NCBI GenBank assembly: GCA_914767715.1
Contig: OU612067.1
Location: 620,001 to 684,000, forward strand
DNA from: Membranipora membranacea
Taxonomy: Eukaryota; Bryozoa; Gymnolaemata; Cheilostomatida; Membraniporidae
DNA length: 64,000 nt
Direction of reading: 5' to 3'
The notes under the pieces were generated by a model. It was not told the origin of the DNA and did no database searches. It saw nothing but the letters and a program-made list of their open reading frames with translations. The position numbers were made by a program, and so were the translations under genes. Below are positions 1-12,614 of the stretch, piece after piece; position 1 is the first letter of the stretch, and every line of letters begins with the position of its first letter.

Positions 1-400
1 GACAAGGAGTTACAAAATAGGCTTGGCAAGGCAAGCACAGCTTTTGATAACCTACGTCAGAGGCTGTGGAATAACAGGCATGTCTCTACCAGGGCCAAAT
101 GCAAAGTCTACAGAGCGGTGGTACTGTCGACACTCCTTTATGGAGCTGAAGCCTGGACTATATACAAGGTAGGGGTCAAAATGCTACACGCCTACATGAT
201 GAGGCAGCTGAGGGACATTATGGGTATCAAATGATATGAAAAGATCACCAGTGATGAAATCCTAAGCCGTGCAAACCTACCATGGATGGCGGACATCCTT
301 ATAGAGAAAAACCTGAGATGGTTAGGCCATGTACAAAGGATGGAGAATGACCGGCTTCCTAGACAGCTGCTGTACTCACATAGAGAGAGAAGAAAACGTT
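1..400 (+). pseudogene. LINE reverse transcriptase 3' fragment (broken)
   Basis: Reading frame 1 from base 1 gives a stretch typical of the C-terminal end of the reverse transcriptase polyprotein of non-LTR retrotransposons, with the motifs LLYGAEAW and LRWLGHVQRM. An in-frame TGA at 232-234 stands where a Trp codon would be expected, so the copy is dead. The 5' part lies before the window and similarity fades after about 400. It lies upstream of the first visible anion exchanger exon and so is probably inside one of that gene's introns. Confidence 0.75.
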
Positions 401-528
401 CCATCTTCTGCATTTCATCAAAATTGCTTGAAAGAAAAACATTTCATTTGCTACTGAAACCAATCACTTAAATTCACATATCCTCTACGTAATGTGATAT
501 TAAATGTATACTGATAATTATATGATAG

Positions 529-3500
529 GAGAGATGTCAGGTGATGGAGATGGTGACGGGGGAGATAAATCTAAACCACCTGATGATCCGCTCGGTAGAA
601 CAGGGAGAGCCTTCGGTGGTGAGTAGATTCATATCTCTGTGTCTGTAGACTTGTCATCATGTCTTAGTTTGCATCTGTGTTTTGGACATGATTGGCTAAA
701 TAACAGATGTTTACTTGTATCATAAATAGTGTGTCATCTTTTTATAACACCCACCAAAAAATCCACTCACAATCCAAAACTGGTCTGTTCACTTCGAAAA
801 TGTACACTACCTAAAGGTGAACGGCTTTATAATATTGAAATAAGTATCTGAGTTGTCTACTCATATGTAACATGTTATTTTGGATAGATAACTCCAAACT
901 TGTGAATTATTAATTCCAAAAAAACTCAATTCTAGCACTGATGTGGATTTGAAATGATTTGCCAGAATAATACTATTAGAATCTTATCGAAATACCGCAA
1001 ATGCGCGCAAGGAGTTGATCCCCTTCATTGGCGTATCATGAAATATATAATGATGATGCTATATACTGATGCCGCTCATTATAGGATCAGAGCTTTTATT
1101 GTTAGATAATTGCTTCGCTCACAACACAGGGAAAAGCTATAATAAGACTGCTAAAGATTTTGGTGGTTATCTCTCACCTCAAACTCTCAAATTTTTTACT
1201 AAAACACACCATCCAGCAATAGTTACAAATGAATTTAAGTATTGCCAAGATGTCCTTCTCTAAGCTCTGCTTTTATTTCAACTAGAAGTTTTACACGACA
1301 AATCAATCCAATGCTTTACCCCATATTTGATAGTTTTATTAACAAGGCATCTTCTAACTGAACATGGCCCGAGATAGGGCCATTTTAGGAGTATTTTAAT
1401 AGATAACTCTGGCTTCTCTACAAATGCGAGTAAATCTTTCGCCTTTTACTAAAGATTTCCGTGCAGAGGAACATTACAATGAGTCTATAGACTAATTTTT
1501 AACACCCTCCACTGGAGGGTAATATACTAATTAATAAAATTGTACAAATGGCTCCTAGTGTAACACACTAACATGTCATTGCCTGCTCGTTTGGAAACAT
1601 TAAAGGTATAGATGTGATAAGAGTGTTAGTATGTGACATTATATTGTAGGATTGGTAAATGACATAAAGAGGAAAGTACCACACTACATGAGCGATATTA
1701 AGGATGGGCTGAATGGTCAGGTGTTCGCCACCTTCGTATTTATCTACTTTGCCTGTCTCTCTCCAGCCATCACATTCGGAGGTCTCTTAGGTAAGTTTGT
1801 ATCTTATAAAGTTCAGTAGGGTAGATCGGGATTCTAAATACAAACTTCTGTGTACCGCATTCATTTGGCTTCAAAAAATTTGCTTTGAAATGATTCACTG
1901 AATATCAATGATATATATCCGGTATAAGAGAGGCTTGAAAAGACTAGCGAAGATAGCGTCAAATTTATTGTTCCATATTCAGACTTGCAGTAAGATTTTT
2001 GCTGAAAATTTTGAAAAGATGAAACGCAACATTACAATTGAAAAGAGTTCTAAATCTCATGAGAAGACCACTCCTGTCTCACAATGCTACCTACCATCAG
2101 AGCCCAGTCCATATCACTTTAACAGCATATACCGTGAGGTAACTCATATTGCCGCCGTGTTTGCTCTGTTATGATCACCTAGCCTGTTATTACTTTAGGA
2201 GAGAAGACAGATAATTATATGGGTGCGAGTGAGATGCTGATGGCGACATCAGTATCTGGTATTCTCTTCTCTCTGCTCTCTGGTCAGCCTCTTCTCATCA
2301 CAGGCTTCACTGGTCCTAATATGGTCTTCGAGGAAGGAATTTATAAGGTATCTATCTATCTGTAAGGAATTTATAGGGTATCTGTCTTACTATAAAAGAG
2401 CACAGATATGGTCACTATTTGGTGCTCATTTATGTTAAGATTTAGCACAATATGGACAATCAAAGCGGATCCACATTATGACCTTTAGATAACATGAAGA
2501 ACGTTACTTGTGTGAACTATGATAGTTTCCTTGCATTCTGAAGCATTGAAGCTAGTTAGTTTGAATTTATATACTTATTACTGTTATTGATTCGATGTTG
2601 TAGTTCTCAGATACGCTGGATATAGACTTCCTTGCCTGGCGATTCTGGATAGGAGTCTGGATATTTATATTCTCTCTGGTTATGGTGGCCACAGAAGCTT
2701 CTTATTTGGTTAAATATGTCACTCGATTTACTGAGGAAATATTCGCTTTCCTTATCTCTATGATATTCTTATATGAAGTACTCGTTAAATTAATTAAGGT
2801 TTGTACATACATACCATTTACTTACATAGTCTGGTCTATAAAGAACTGCACCTTTTTAACTGTATTGACATTGAAATGTATCACCAAATTTGACTATATT
2901 TCCCAATTCATGATGAAAATAACTTAAAAATCAAAAAAAATCTCAGTATAGGATTAAATTGACATGAATTTCTCTAATCTTTGCTTCCGTTCTTTGATTG
3001 ATGTTTTGATTGTATATTTTATTTGTATCAGGTATTCAAAGAGCATCCTCTATGTGAGGATTATGATGAGTGTTTAGCTCGAGCTCTCGATCACACCGCA
3101 GAATCCCTTACTACTACACTCAACGCCTCCGGTGCTGCTGCACCCCTAGCTGACAACTACAATGTATCCACCACTTACTCTATGTTACCTGGTAATATCA
3201 CCACTACCACAGCTGTGTTTGACCCGTCAGTTTGGAAGGAGATGGTTCAGCCTAACACTGCATTGCTTACGATGACCTTGACTGTGTTCACCTTTGTTCT
3301 CGCCTATTATCTCAAGGGACTCAGAAATAAGAAACTGCTCGGGAGAACAGTAAGTATGACTTTAGTCTCACTTGACAGTCCTTGTTGCAGGAGGAATATT
3401 TTTAGATGGACAGCTCTTGCAGCAAGTTGAATGGAGAGATTTGCCCCCTAAATCTTTGCTATATTTCAATATGACTGCTTTGCTCTCTCTAAGACCAGAT

Positions 3501-6500
3501 GCCAATCATTCCCCTGACTGGCTCGTGCTTGGATTATATTGAGATGTTATTATTTTGATATAGTTGCTCTATGCTCATTTTCTTAAAGACTTTGTTTGAG
3601 GCTGCTCTTTTGTATCACATCTTATTCTCCATATTTTATTCTATCATGTGAGCGATTTTCAGCTTTAGAATCCAAATATTGAGGAAGTTATGGCCTCTCA
3701 AACTTCCAGGGTGATTGCCTTCAATCGGCATTGGGAATAAGCGGATGTTTCCCCTGGGGTACGTCACAACCATGAGTTATTAGTTAATACACTAATAATC
3801 ACACAGATAAGATGATGATCAAAATTCAGACCTGGGTGGGAATTGAACCCGGGTCCCCATACCTATAGGCAACGACTTGGACCAACTTGGACCAACTAAG
3901 TTAGCCAGTAGACAATATAGATCAGCGTTAGCAGCGTTGCCTGCAAAGGCATTTGGACCTGGGTTCAAGACCGTTACAGATCTGAACATTTTGATCATCA
4001 ACATATTTATTAGTGTATCGTAATAAGTATGATGGTTGTGACGTACCCTAGGGATTGCCGGCTGATTCTTACTGCCGATAAATTGCCGTCACCTTGGAAG
4101 TTTGAGAGGCCATAACTTCCTCAATATTTGGATTCTAAAGCTGAAAATCGCTCACATGATAGAATGAAATATGGAGAATAAGATGTGATACAAAAGAGCA
4201 GCCTCAAACAAAGTCTTTAACCAACTATGGTTAGAATAATTCTAGTTATCACAACTTTCATCATCATATCAGATATTCAGGCCTAAATTGTGATGATTCC
4301 TCGCCTCCAAATTAAATTTTTTATATTTTGTATAGATGAGGAGAGCACTGGGTGATTTTGGAGTACCACTAGCTATACTTATGATGTGTGTACTGGATTA
4401 TCTTATAGGTGATCGCGTCTACACACAGGTATGTGCTACAGTGTTAGCGCCTCAGTCCATCTAAGTTTCATTTGAACACTGAATATAAAAAAAGATGATA
4501 TTTTTGAGAACTGACACAACTATTCGTGTGAACAGTCTTACTCAATTTAACTTCCCTGCCCAAAATAGGTATGATGTCCCTGAAATTACGTTTAGGAAAT
4601 ATTAAAAATTGATTTTGTAGAAATTATCTGTGCCCGCTAAGTTCAGTGTATCGGACCCGACAAAGCGGGGGTGGATAGTTAACCCCCTCGGTAAGGAAGG
4701 TAAACCTCTGCCTATAGGACATGTCTTCTCAGCCTTTATACCGGCTCTACTCGGATCTATTCTTATATTCATGGAAAGTCTTATCGCTGGGTAAGTTGGA
4801 TATGCTGTTATATATATTATATATATATATACACACATTTGTGCAATAAAGTGTCATATAATATATATCCCAATATTGTACCCATAAAAACCCTGGACAA
4901 TGAGTGATTCATATATGTATATATATATATATATATAGTGGCTATCAGTGTGTAGGGCATATCTTTGCATTGGAGTTGTCCGACCATGTCAGGCTATTTT
5001 ATCTACCATTAATTACTATTGGGTTAAGGATGCCCAACATGATTATTTAAGAGGATATAAGACATGATTTTTTTGTGGGTCATATAAAATGACTCCTTAT
5101 TTTTGAGTGACACATAGTTGGGGCCAAATACACACAGATGACACTTAAAAGCACAGATTTGAATCTATATATATATATATATATATCATCTACATCATAT
5201 ATGTAGTTATCAAATTTATTTAAGGATCACCGCCCTGGAGACAAAAAAAAAGAAGAAAAAATAAGGCAAATAGACATTCAACTGAAATTTTGAAAGAAAG
5301 ATTTATCAAACAGAGTTGCTAAACAAATTTATAATTATGTCTGTCAAGAAAGTTGTGACACAGCTGATTGTCATTTGTGATGATAAATTAGAAGAAAATC
5401 AGAAATATATAATCAGTAATAAATGGTTATTTTCTATATAGAAGATTTCAGTGGTTCGCTTGTACAGTACAAGTATACAAGTGTGGAAATACCGGGAGTT
5501 GTCTTTGCATGTTTGAAACACACTTTTGAAAAGATAACTCTGAAATTATGAATTATAGCACATTAATATGTGCGCAAAGAAAAAAATCGACTGCATTGAC
5601 TGCATGAAGTCAAAACAAATTACACTGGTTATAGTTGCCACCACAGTGATATACTGACGAAATTGGACGTTCAAAAACCGTATGCTCTGTCATTTTCCTG
5701 CTAACATGCTAACATGCTAACACTAGTCGTTATACGCTTAGCTCACTGTCACAACTAGGTAATTGCTTTGCTCCCAACAAATATAAATTACAAGTTGTAC
5801 ATTCAGTTCTACTCGAAGTAATAAGAGTCTCTTGGTGGTTATCTTTCTCTTTCTTCCCTCTGTTTCTTCTCTACTCATCACACTTTCACGCTCATTTTGT
5901 CGATTGTATCCATGTTATCACAGGACGATATTTTTTCCCTGTTGGAAAATTCACACAAGAACTTGTTGCACTGTTCTGCTCCACATTTTGATAATTTATT
6001 AACAAGGCATCTTCTAACTAAAAATGGCCTGAGATAGGGACATTTTAGGAGTATATTTGCAGGTAACTCTGGATTCTCTAATTACATCGGGTAAATCTTT
6101 CGCCTTTTACTAAAGATTGGGCAAAAAAAGTTGAGATTGCGGTTACTAAGCTAGAAATCTAACTTTCCCCGGAAAGATAATTTATGCTAACAGCTTTGTC
6201 TTATCACTTTTTCATTATGTCTCACAAGTCTACCCCCCTAACAGGACTGATGTGAACCAGGTTAGGAAGAGACTTTTTGAATTCATATGGTACCCATTAC
6301 AGTTCCAAAGAGTTAGGCAAGTGTACTTTCATTTACAAACTGATAAAGGGGGATGGGGTTTGGATCATTTAGAGACAAGGGCAAAGTCTCTTCTGCTCTC
6401 AACCATCTTGAAACGAGGGCTGCAGAGACCAGATGACCCCCACCCTGTCTATGCCTCAGTTTTGTACAATTTCGGTATGAAACTTCACACAGTTTTCCCG

Positions 6501-9500
6501 GACTTAATTAAGATGAATGTGGGGCCTATGAAGCTATGGTCGACTGGGACCTACAAAACATTGGAGGGTTTACTTGGTGAAGTAAAGGATGATATTATTA
6601 ACACACCATGTGCCCCGACTATAAAACAGTTGTATGAGTTGTTTTTAAAAAAATTGGAGTTCGCTTCGAATACTGTATCACCAAAGCACCCTATAGGGTT
6701 TCAAGTGACTAGGGAAGAACTATCTGCAGCTTGGGTGTCGATCCACGACAGGCGCATAAGCTCAAAGTTGCGTGATTTTGCTTGGAGGACAGTTTCTGGC
6801 TGCCTGACCACTGGCTCAATGCTAGAGCAGTGGAATTATGATTTTCCTAGGAAGACTTACACCTGCCACCTGTGTAGAGAAGACATAATAGAGACACCAG
6901 GGCATATTCTTATTAACTGTATGGTTGTTAAACCTGCTTTGAAGAGATTGTATGAGCATTTAGTTGGGAAAGGTGCGATTGCCTCATCGACTCTTAGTGC
7001 AAAGGTATCTTTGTTTGGTTTAATGGATGCTGGCATCAGCCAGTCGGTAGCAGTTGATATGAAGTCCCTCATCTTCTCGTTTAACTGTATGGTATGGAGG
7101 GTGAGGAATGATGTATTCCATCGTTCGGCTGGAGGAGCTAAACACCAGATAGAAAGCCAGCTGAATGCCATGCTTAATAAATGACACATTTTCTGCCCAT
7201 AAGGGGCTCTAGTTTTGTTTTTTCTTGTTGTATACCTCGGTGTATTGAACCTTTGAAGTGTTGTAGTCACTCTAATCTACTGGAATTATACCAACTCTTT
7301 AGTGAGCCACTGAACCCCTTTCCCGAAGCTGTGGTAGACTCAGGTTCGACTCCTGCACACACACTTGTGGGGAGCTGGTCACAGTCTGCCCAGCCCTTAC
7401 CAAAACACAATAACCAATAAACAAACAAAATACAATAGCCAGAAACCAACCAAAATACAAACAAACACAAAATATTTTAATTTCACACCTCACATATTAA
7501 TTCAGTGGCTCAGTAGACGGTTGAGGAGGGCGATTTCGGTTCGATTCCTTATCATTGGCTGAGTTATGGTTAACGTCGTCCTTCATTTCTCGAAATGTAA
7601 AAAAAGTGTTTCACTTCTAATAACATAGTTGTTTTCAGTGTTGCTTTAATAAAGCCTTTTACTAAAGATTTCTGTGCAGAGGAACATTACAATGAGTCTA
7701 TAGACTAATTTTTCACACCCTCCTAATAAATAAACCAAATAAAGTAGCATAAAATTTAGAATCACATCTGTGTACTAAAATTATATTGAAACACCTTTGA
7801 GTTTACACCAAATTTAAGTGGACATTCTCCAAAACTTCCAAACTTCTTTGTAATTGTCTCGGGATGTAAACGCTCACTAACCTTGACAGCGTACCAGAAT
7901 TAGATCTGTATGTAGGGTTTTGATACCAGCCATTTTTGGTTTTCTCATGTCGGTTTTTCAAACCACCGCTGCTGCTAAGTAGGTGTTATAATTGATCCTG
8001 ATACAATGAGACACTCCGACACATTCACCATTGACACCTGGTTGTTTTTTTCACAAGAAAACCACGTCCTTAGCTTGTGGGCTATAATATTTTTAATATG
8101 ATTGTCAGAGGTGATGACAATTTTTGTCCATTGTATTGCCTGCTAAAATTTCTTGCTAGTTGCTAATTTCCCTTTATTCGGGTGGATAAAATTACATTTC
8201 TTCGGCTCTGCGATATTCTTCAGTATGGTTTTGAGATAGAGAGATACCAAAAGACAATAACTATCTGGTTTATTAGCTCTGTCTATGAGCATCAGCTATG
8301 ATAGAATTATGCTTTACAAAGAGCATAGTAGAGCATGGAACCACACGTTGTAGTGTTTCACTGAAAGTTTTTCCTTCCTAATTTTCTTGCTATAAGAATA
8401 GATACGTTATTGCTCATGGTTATTTGTATGTGAGTATTCATTGTAAATGTGATTAAATTTTATTATATTTTATAGAGTGATTGTGGATAAGAAAGAGAAT
8501 AAACTACAAAAAGGAAGTGGCTTTCATCTGGATATTCTAGTGCTCGGCTTCTCTGCTCTGATAAATGGTGTTTTAGGTAAGGTCTTTACTCAGTGTACAG
8601 GAGGTGAACTGGGCATGAAGATGTTATTTCTCTATGATAGTCATGGGCAGCTTTAACATAATACATATACACCAACATCACTGCCCATTTTGATTTTAAA
8701 TTGCTATGTTCTGTCTAGTAACAATGGAATTTTCTTGTTGGTTCAACACTGATATTAATATACGCCTAATAGTCTGCCAGTATACCAATGTTGTTAATTA
8801 CATTTAGTGTATTTCTATGTTTAGGTGTTCCGTTTGTGTGCGCTGCCACAGTACGATCAGTAGCCCACACGTCTGCGCTGACTGTCGTGTCTCGCAGTCA
8901 CGCACCCGGAGAACATCCTAAACTAGAGAAGGTCATCGAGCAGAGAGTATCTAACTTCCTAGTGCATGTTCTCATAGGTAAGTCTTAGGATATATGTAAA
9001 AGGGGTCGGCCATTGTAGAGTTAAGATTACGTTAAAGGGCAACCAAGGTTTCGCAGCGATGCATTAATGGGTAGTAAGTTACGTGCTAGGCAGCATCAAC
9101 TTTGTGCATTACGCGACGCAAAACTCAAAGTAGTTGCTGACTCTAAGATGGGTAACACTTCAATTTAAGGGAGGTTCCAAGACATTGCTGAAATGATGAT
9201 AGAGTACAGGCTAAATAATAACAGGAACAGGAAACTGCTCTGTGGTATTCTATTTTAGCTGAGTTTGAGTACCTGATGGATGAAATGTTTCCCAATAACT
9301 CTGGCTGAATAATCATCCGAATTAGATTTGGTCTTTTTCCCTATTTCCCTATATGGACAAGGTGCAATCTGCTATCAATCAATGAGAACATGTTTGAAAC
9401 CTTGGATTTCTTCGTGTTTTCACGCAAATCTATTATATTTCATAATTACTTGACAAAGAAATATGATGAACTCTCTGCGCTTGAGCGTCATTGAGCAGCT

Positions 9501-10726
9501 GTTCAGAACCATTTGATCCATATCTGCTCTCTCCAACATGGCTGCTGTTTCAATGTTGATTCTAAATGTAATGATTATGTCAGGCAGTATTTCCCATCTC
9601 ACAATGTTACTTATACAGCCATATCCATGTTCCTGGGAGTTGTCCTCCGGTACATTCCTACAGCTGTACTATTCGGAGTTTTCCTCTATATGGGAATTGC
9701 CTCCCTCGGTGGTATTCAGCTATTTGACCGGATCATACTTTTAATCACACCAACTAAACATCATCCAGTGGATATAGGATATGTTAGATTTGTAAGTAGA
9801 TTTTGAAATGCATGTGATTAAAACAATTGAATTTGATTGATTTATAGCAGCCTCATATTCATATGCCATATTTTAGCTAGGTTACCAAGTTGTAAGGATT
9901 GTTGTACGATTGCTTTTGCCTGTAATTTGCTAAGTTTTCTACAGTAATGAGATAGATGCCACGGTGTAACATTGTTCTGAGTATTTAGATGCTGCGCCCC
10001 TCACCGTTTATCTCAGACCTGTCTCTCTCTATTACAGGTACGAGCCCGTAAGATGCACCTATTTACGATAATCCAGGTGTTCAGTATGGCAGCTCTGTGG
10101 GCGGTGAAGTTGTCTCCTGCCGCTCTAGCCTTCCCCTTTGTGCTCATATTACTGGTGCCTGTTAGACTTTTCTTATTTAAGTATCTCTTCTCTGATCAGG
10201 AGTTAGAACAGGTGAGTCACTCTGCCAGATGGGGAGAGAATCGTGTTAGTTTAAGGGGAACCTGTGAATTCTGTACAGAAAACTGTTTGTGCTCTTGTGA
10301 GTTATTCGGGTTTACATTGTGCCATTACAACTAGAGGGATTTCATACTCATAAAAACCCCAAACTTCCCACTTAATTTCTGAAGTTAGCATCTCATAAAC
10401 ATCACTGGCTTTCTTGAAAGATTAATTGTTGACAAGTAAGACCCTCAGTTGCTGTTCACATGAAGAGTGTTAAATACCACTGATACTGTCTGCTCCCACC
10501 CTACCCGCCATCAAATGATAAAATAGTCAACTTCCAGGCATCGTATTCTCTTCTTCTCCAGGAGAGAAACTCCCATACATATTTTATGTCTAACACAATT
10601 TATACCTAGTTTTTGTTTTGTTGACAGCTTGACAGTGACGATGATTGCAAGGTGCTTGTAGCTACAGATGCTAGTTTATTAGATGATGACTTGGATTTCT
10701 ATGATACTGCGCATATGCCTGACTAA
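529..10726 (+). CDS. SLC4A: SLC4 anion exchanger (AE1/2/3-type Cl-/HCO3- exchanger), 3' part
   Basis: This is a plasma-membrane chloride/bicarbonate exchanger. The visible part covers the end of the cytoplasmic domain, the whole membrane domain and the C-tail. Exons: 529-618, 1650-1790, 2199-2347, 2604-2798, 3032-3349, 4336-4428, 4621-4790, 8476-8576, 8825-8977, 9619-9791, 10038-10211, 10628-10726. All have AG/GT borders and phases agree. Family landmarks are [33 protein letters not shown], the conserved Glu in FMESLIAG (equivalent to AE1 Glu681), [22 protein letters not shown] and RKMHLFT. The tail LDSDDD...MPD is AE-like rather than Na-bicarbonate-cotransporter-like. The loop encoded by the 3032-3349 exon is rich in N-glycosylation sequons. 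The N-terminal cytoplasmic exons lie off the left edge. The 3.7 kb intron 4791-8475 is swollen by repeats. Sure of the family; which vertebrate paralogue it matches cannot be told. Confidence 0.95.
1315..1512. repeat. Dispersed repeat, copy 1 (intact)
   Basis: About 190 bp that recurs, in two halves, at 5980-6118 and 7654-7723. Shared words include AACAAGGCATCTTCTAACT and GAACATTACAATGAGTCTAT. No coding potential is seen. It ends in a small palindrome, ACCCTCCACTGGAGGGT. It lies in an anion exchanger intron. Family not recognised. Confidence 0.75.
3583..4220. mobile_element. TTAA-flanked palindromic (foldback) element
   Basis: Two inverted arms. The outer ~126 bp (3583-3709 against 4095-4220) differ at one base that I can find. 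Towards the centre the arms diverge but stay recognisable (the GTACGTCACAACCAT block is in both). TTAA lies at each end (3583-3586 and 4217-4220), as in piggyBac-type insertions. The centre holds tRNA-like B-box words on each side (3839-3862 reversed, 3957-3967 forward). It sits in an anion exchanger intron. No transposase is visible, so it is non-autonomous. Confidence 0.75.
4803..5190. repeat. AT-dinucleotide microsatellites
   Basis: Three runs of (AT)n/(TA)n at about 4809-4831, 4913-4937 and 5166-5186 within an anion exchanger intron. Confidence 0.8.
5980..6118. repeat. Dispersed repeat, copy 2, left half
   Basis: Matches copy 1 at 1315-1512 up to the word CGCCTTTTACTAAAGATT, where a LINE insertion interrupts it. 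The repeat resumes at 7654. Confidence 0.75.
6119..7653 (+). mobile_element. 5'-truncated LINE insertion with 17-bp target duplication
   Basis: The insert is bounded by an exact 17-bp duplication, GCCTTTTACTAAAGATT, at 6102-6118 and 7654-7670. It splits an older dispersed repeat. It carries the 3' end of a LINE ORF2 (6150-7184), a ~470 bp 3' region with tRNA-like B-box words (GGTTCGACTCC near 7340, GGTTCGATTCC near 7540), and ends in CTTTAATAAA with no long poly-A. Confidence 0.8.
6150..7184 (+). pseudogene. LINE ORF2 C-terminal part: RT thumb plus zinc-knuckle domain
   Basis: The frame is open for about 344 codons. The first residues resemble the RT thumb of L1/Tx1-clade LINEs ([15 protein letters not shown], then [11 protein letters not shown]). 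Near the end there is a zf-RVT-type knuckle, CHLC followed by a GHILINC motif, giving a Cys-x2-Cys...His-x4-Cys pattern. The endonuclease and RT palm are missing, so the copy is 5'-truncated and cannot move by itself. The frame itself is unbroken, which suggests a fairly recent insertion. It lies in the sense orientation in an anion exchanger intron. Confidence 0.8.
7654..7723. repeat. Dispersed repeat, copy 2, right half
   Basis: Continues the repeat cut at 6118, including GAACATTACAATGAGTCTAT and a CACCCTCC end, as in copy 1. Confidence 0.75.
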
Positions 10727-12609
10727 TGTACATTTACTCTGTATGTAGTACCTTCTTAAAAAGTGTGACATATTTAACAAAATAATCAGTTATGTGGAAG
10801 GCGTGGATGTATGCTACTTTATTTGTGTCGTTACGGCCTCCGTCATAAGAAGCTGTCATACCCCTTACTAGGTATACAGTTGGACAGCCGAGGGTACGGA
10901 GATGGCGTTCTGTCTCTGGTGCGACATGATATGACCAGCTTGATCATTACATAGTCATATATTACTATAACCCTACACAGTTCTATCAGGATATGCTGAT
11001 ATTTACATAAAATTCCTTCTGCCAAATAAGATAATACTGCTATACTCTGCACTCTATATTCATGCACTACATGTATATACATTATAACGTTATTAACCAG
11101 GACATATTTAACAGGATGTAACTTAAATGTTTTATATGCATTTTTGCTGCATTTCAAAATGATCTATAAATTCCTGATAGATGACTGGACAGTCCATATA
11201 CTCCAAGAGATTTATAACAAAATAATGGAATGTTATACTTTCTGACATAACCATATTCTCATGGTCTGATCAGCTTCTGTCCGATAATACCTTATGTTCC
11301 ATGTTTTGTTAGATAAAATTATAAAACTGACTATTATACCGTTGTTTAATTATCTGTAGAAATGGTGGCTACTGTTTTCATCTTATCGTGGTGCAAACAA
11401 CGGCATTAATTATATATTATGTGTGACATACCAGTCAGTGGGCCTCTGACCATGTGATTTTCATACTTAGACACACTCATATCATATCATATTTGCACCA
11501 TACCCATGATATCGTCTCCCAGTATTTACTGAAAAATTCGAAACAAGAATGTATATGTATCTGTTATACTATTATTTGAATGTTAATCTTAAATGTTGTT
11601 GCGTTTTCAAACCCGGTATATTTTTTTCTGCAGAGATTGTTAGACCCGAGTATTATCTTATATTATTTGGACATGATTTATTCCCTGTAATACTTTTATT
11701 TAACCTGTTCTTCTGGTTTCGATTAAATCCTGATCTGATTTTGTCCATAACCATAGATAGAGATCGCAACTAAATACACTATAATATCAGCAAACTTAAT
11801 ATCATTGATATGGAATTTATATATACCTCAGTGCTTAATATCAGCTATCTTGATATCGGCTATTAGTATCAGCTAATGTCACCCTGGATATACCTCTGAG
11901 GTTTATCTATCACAGTTGGTTCAACTGTGGCTAACTTTTTTCATTTGATTTTGTATTCCCAATTTTACTGTTAATTAACTGCCAACACTGCTCTGAGTTG
12001 AACTTGCCACCCACACAAATTCTTTAGTAGTGCAGGGGTGCAGGCCAATGGGAGTGATGCCAAGTCTGAAACTTGTGTCCTGATATTTTACTTCCCATTC
12101 AAACGAGATACAGGAGAAATTACTTATTTATTTATTGAAGAAAAGTATATTACTGATTAGGTGGCTTGTTTTTAATACGAGATGATGCCAAATATCACAG
12201 ATAAAAGGAAATCACATATAGGAGATTGTCATCTTCAGTCTTTATATACAGTAGGAGGGGCCTTAATAACTGCATTGTTAGATTTTGTTGATAAAGAAAT
12301 GCAACAAAATCTCATTTGCAGCTATTTGTATATACAGTTTCGCCCCCCCCCCCCACGGGCCCATCAGACAAGGGGGGGGGCAAGAGTCTGGGGGCTCAGA
12401 CTAAGTTTTGGGTTTTCTCAGCATATGTCTTCTGCCTCTATGAAAGGGAATAACTATCAGCAGTATAAATTGATATGAAAATTTTCCTAATAAGATAGAA
12501 ATATAATACCTGATATCAATCTGCTTCTCTCACATGAAGCCAAAGTTTAACTTATGAACAAAAACTTGTCAATGCTCAATGGACGGACACAATGTGGATC
12601 GGAAAATGT
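10727..12609. other. Intergenic: anion exchanger 3' UTR and spacer
   Basis: Convergent spacer between the anion exchanger (+) and the peptide gene (-). I see no convincing ORF. There is a poly-C run at about 12344-12356 and a poly-G run at about 12374-12382 that could pair. TTTATT words at about 12126-12135 could give minus-strand AATAAA poly-A signals for the peptide gene. Confidence 0.5.
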
Positions 12610-12614
12610 TTTAA

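Noticed and set aside
6857-7270. 137-codon minus-strand frame
   Set aside because: Shadow of the LINE ORF2 on the other strand.
10843-11157. 104-codon minus-strand frame downstream of the anion exchanger
   Set aside because: Probably antisense to the 3' UTR; no domain or signal.
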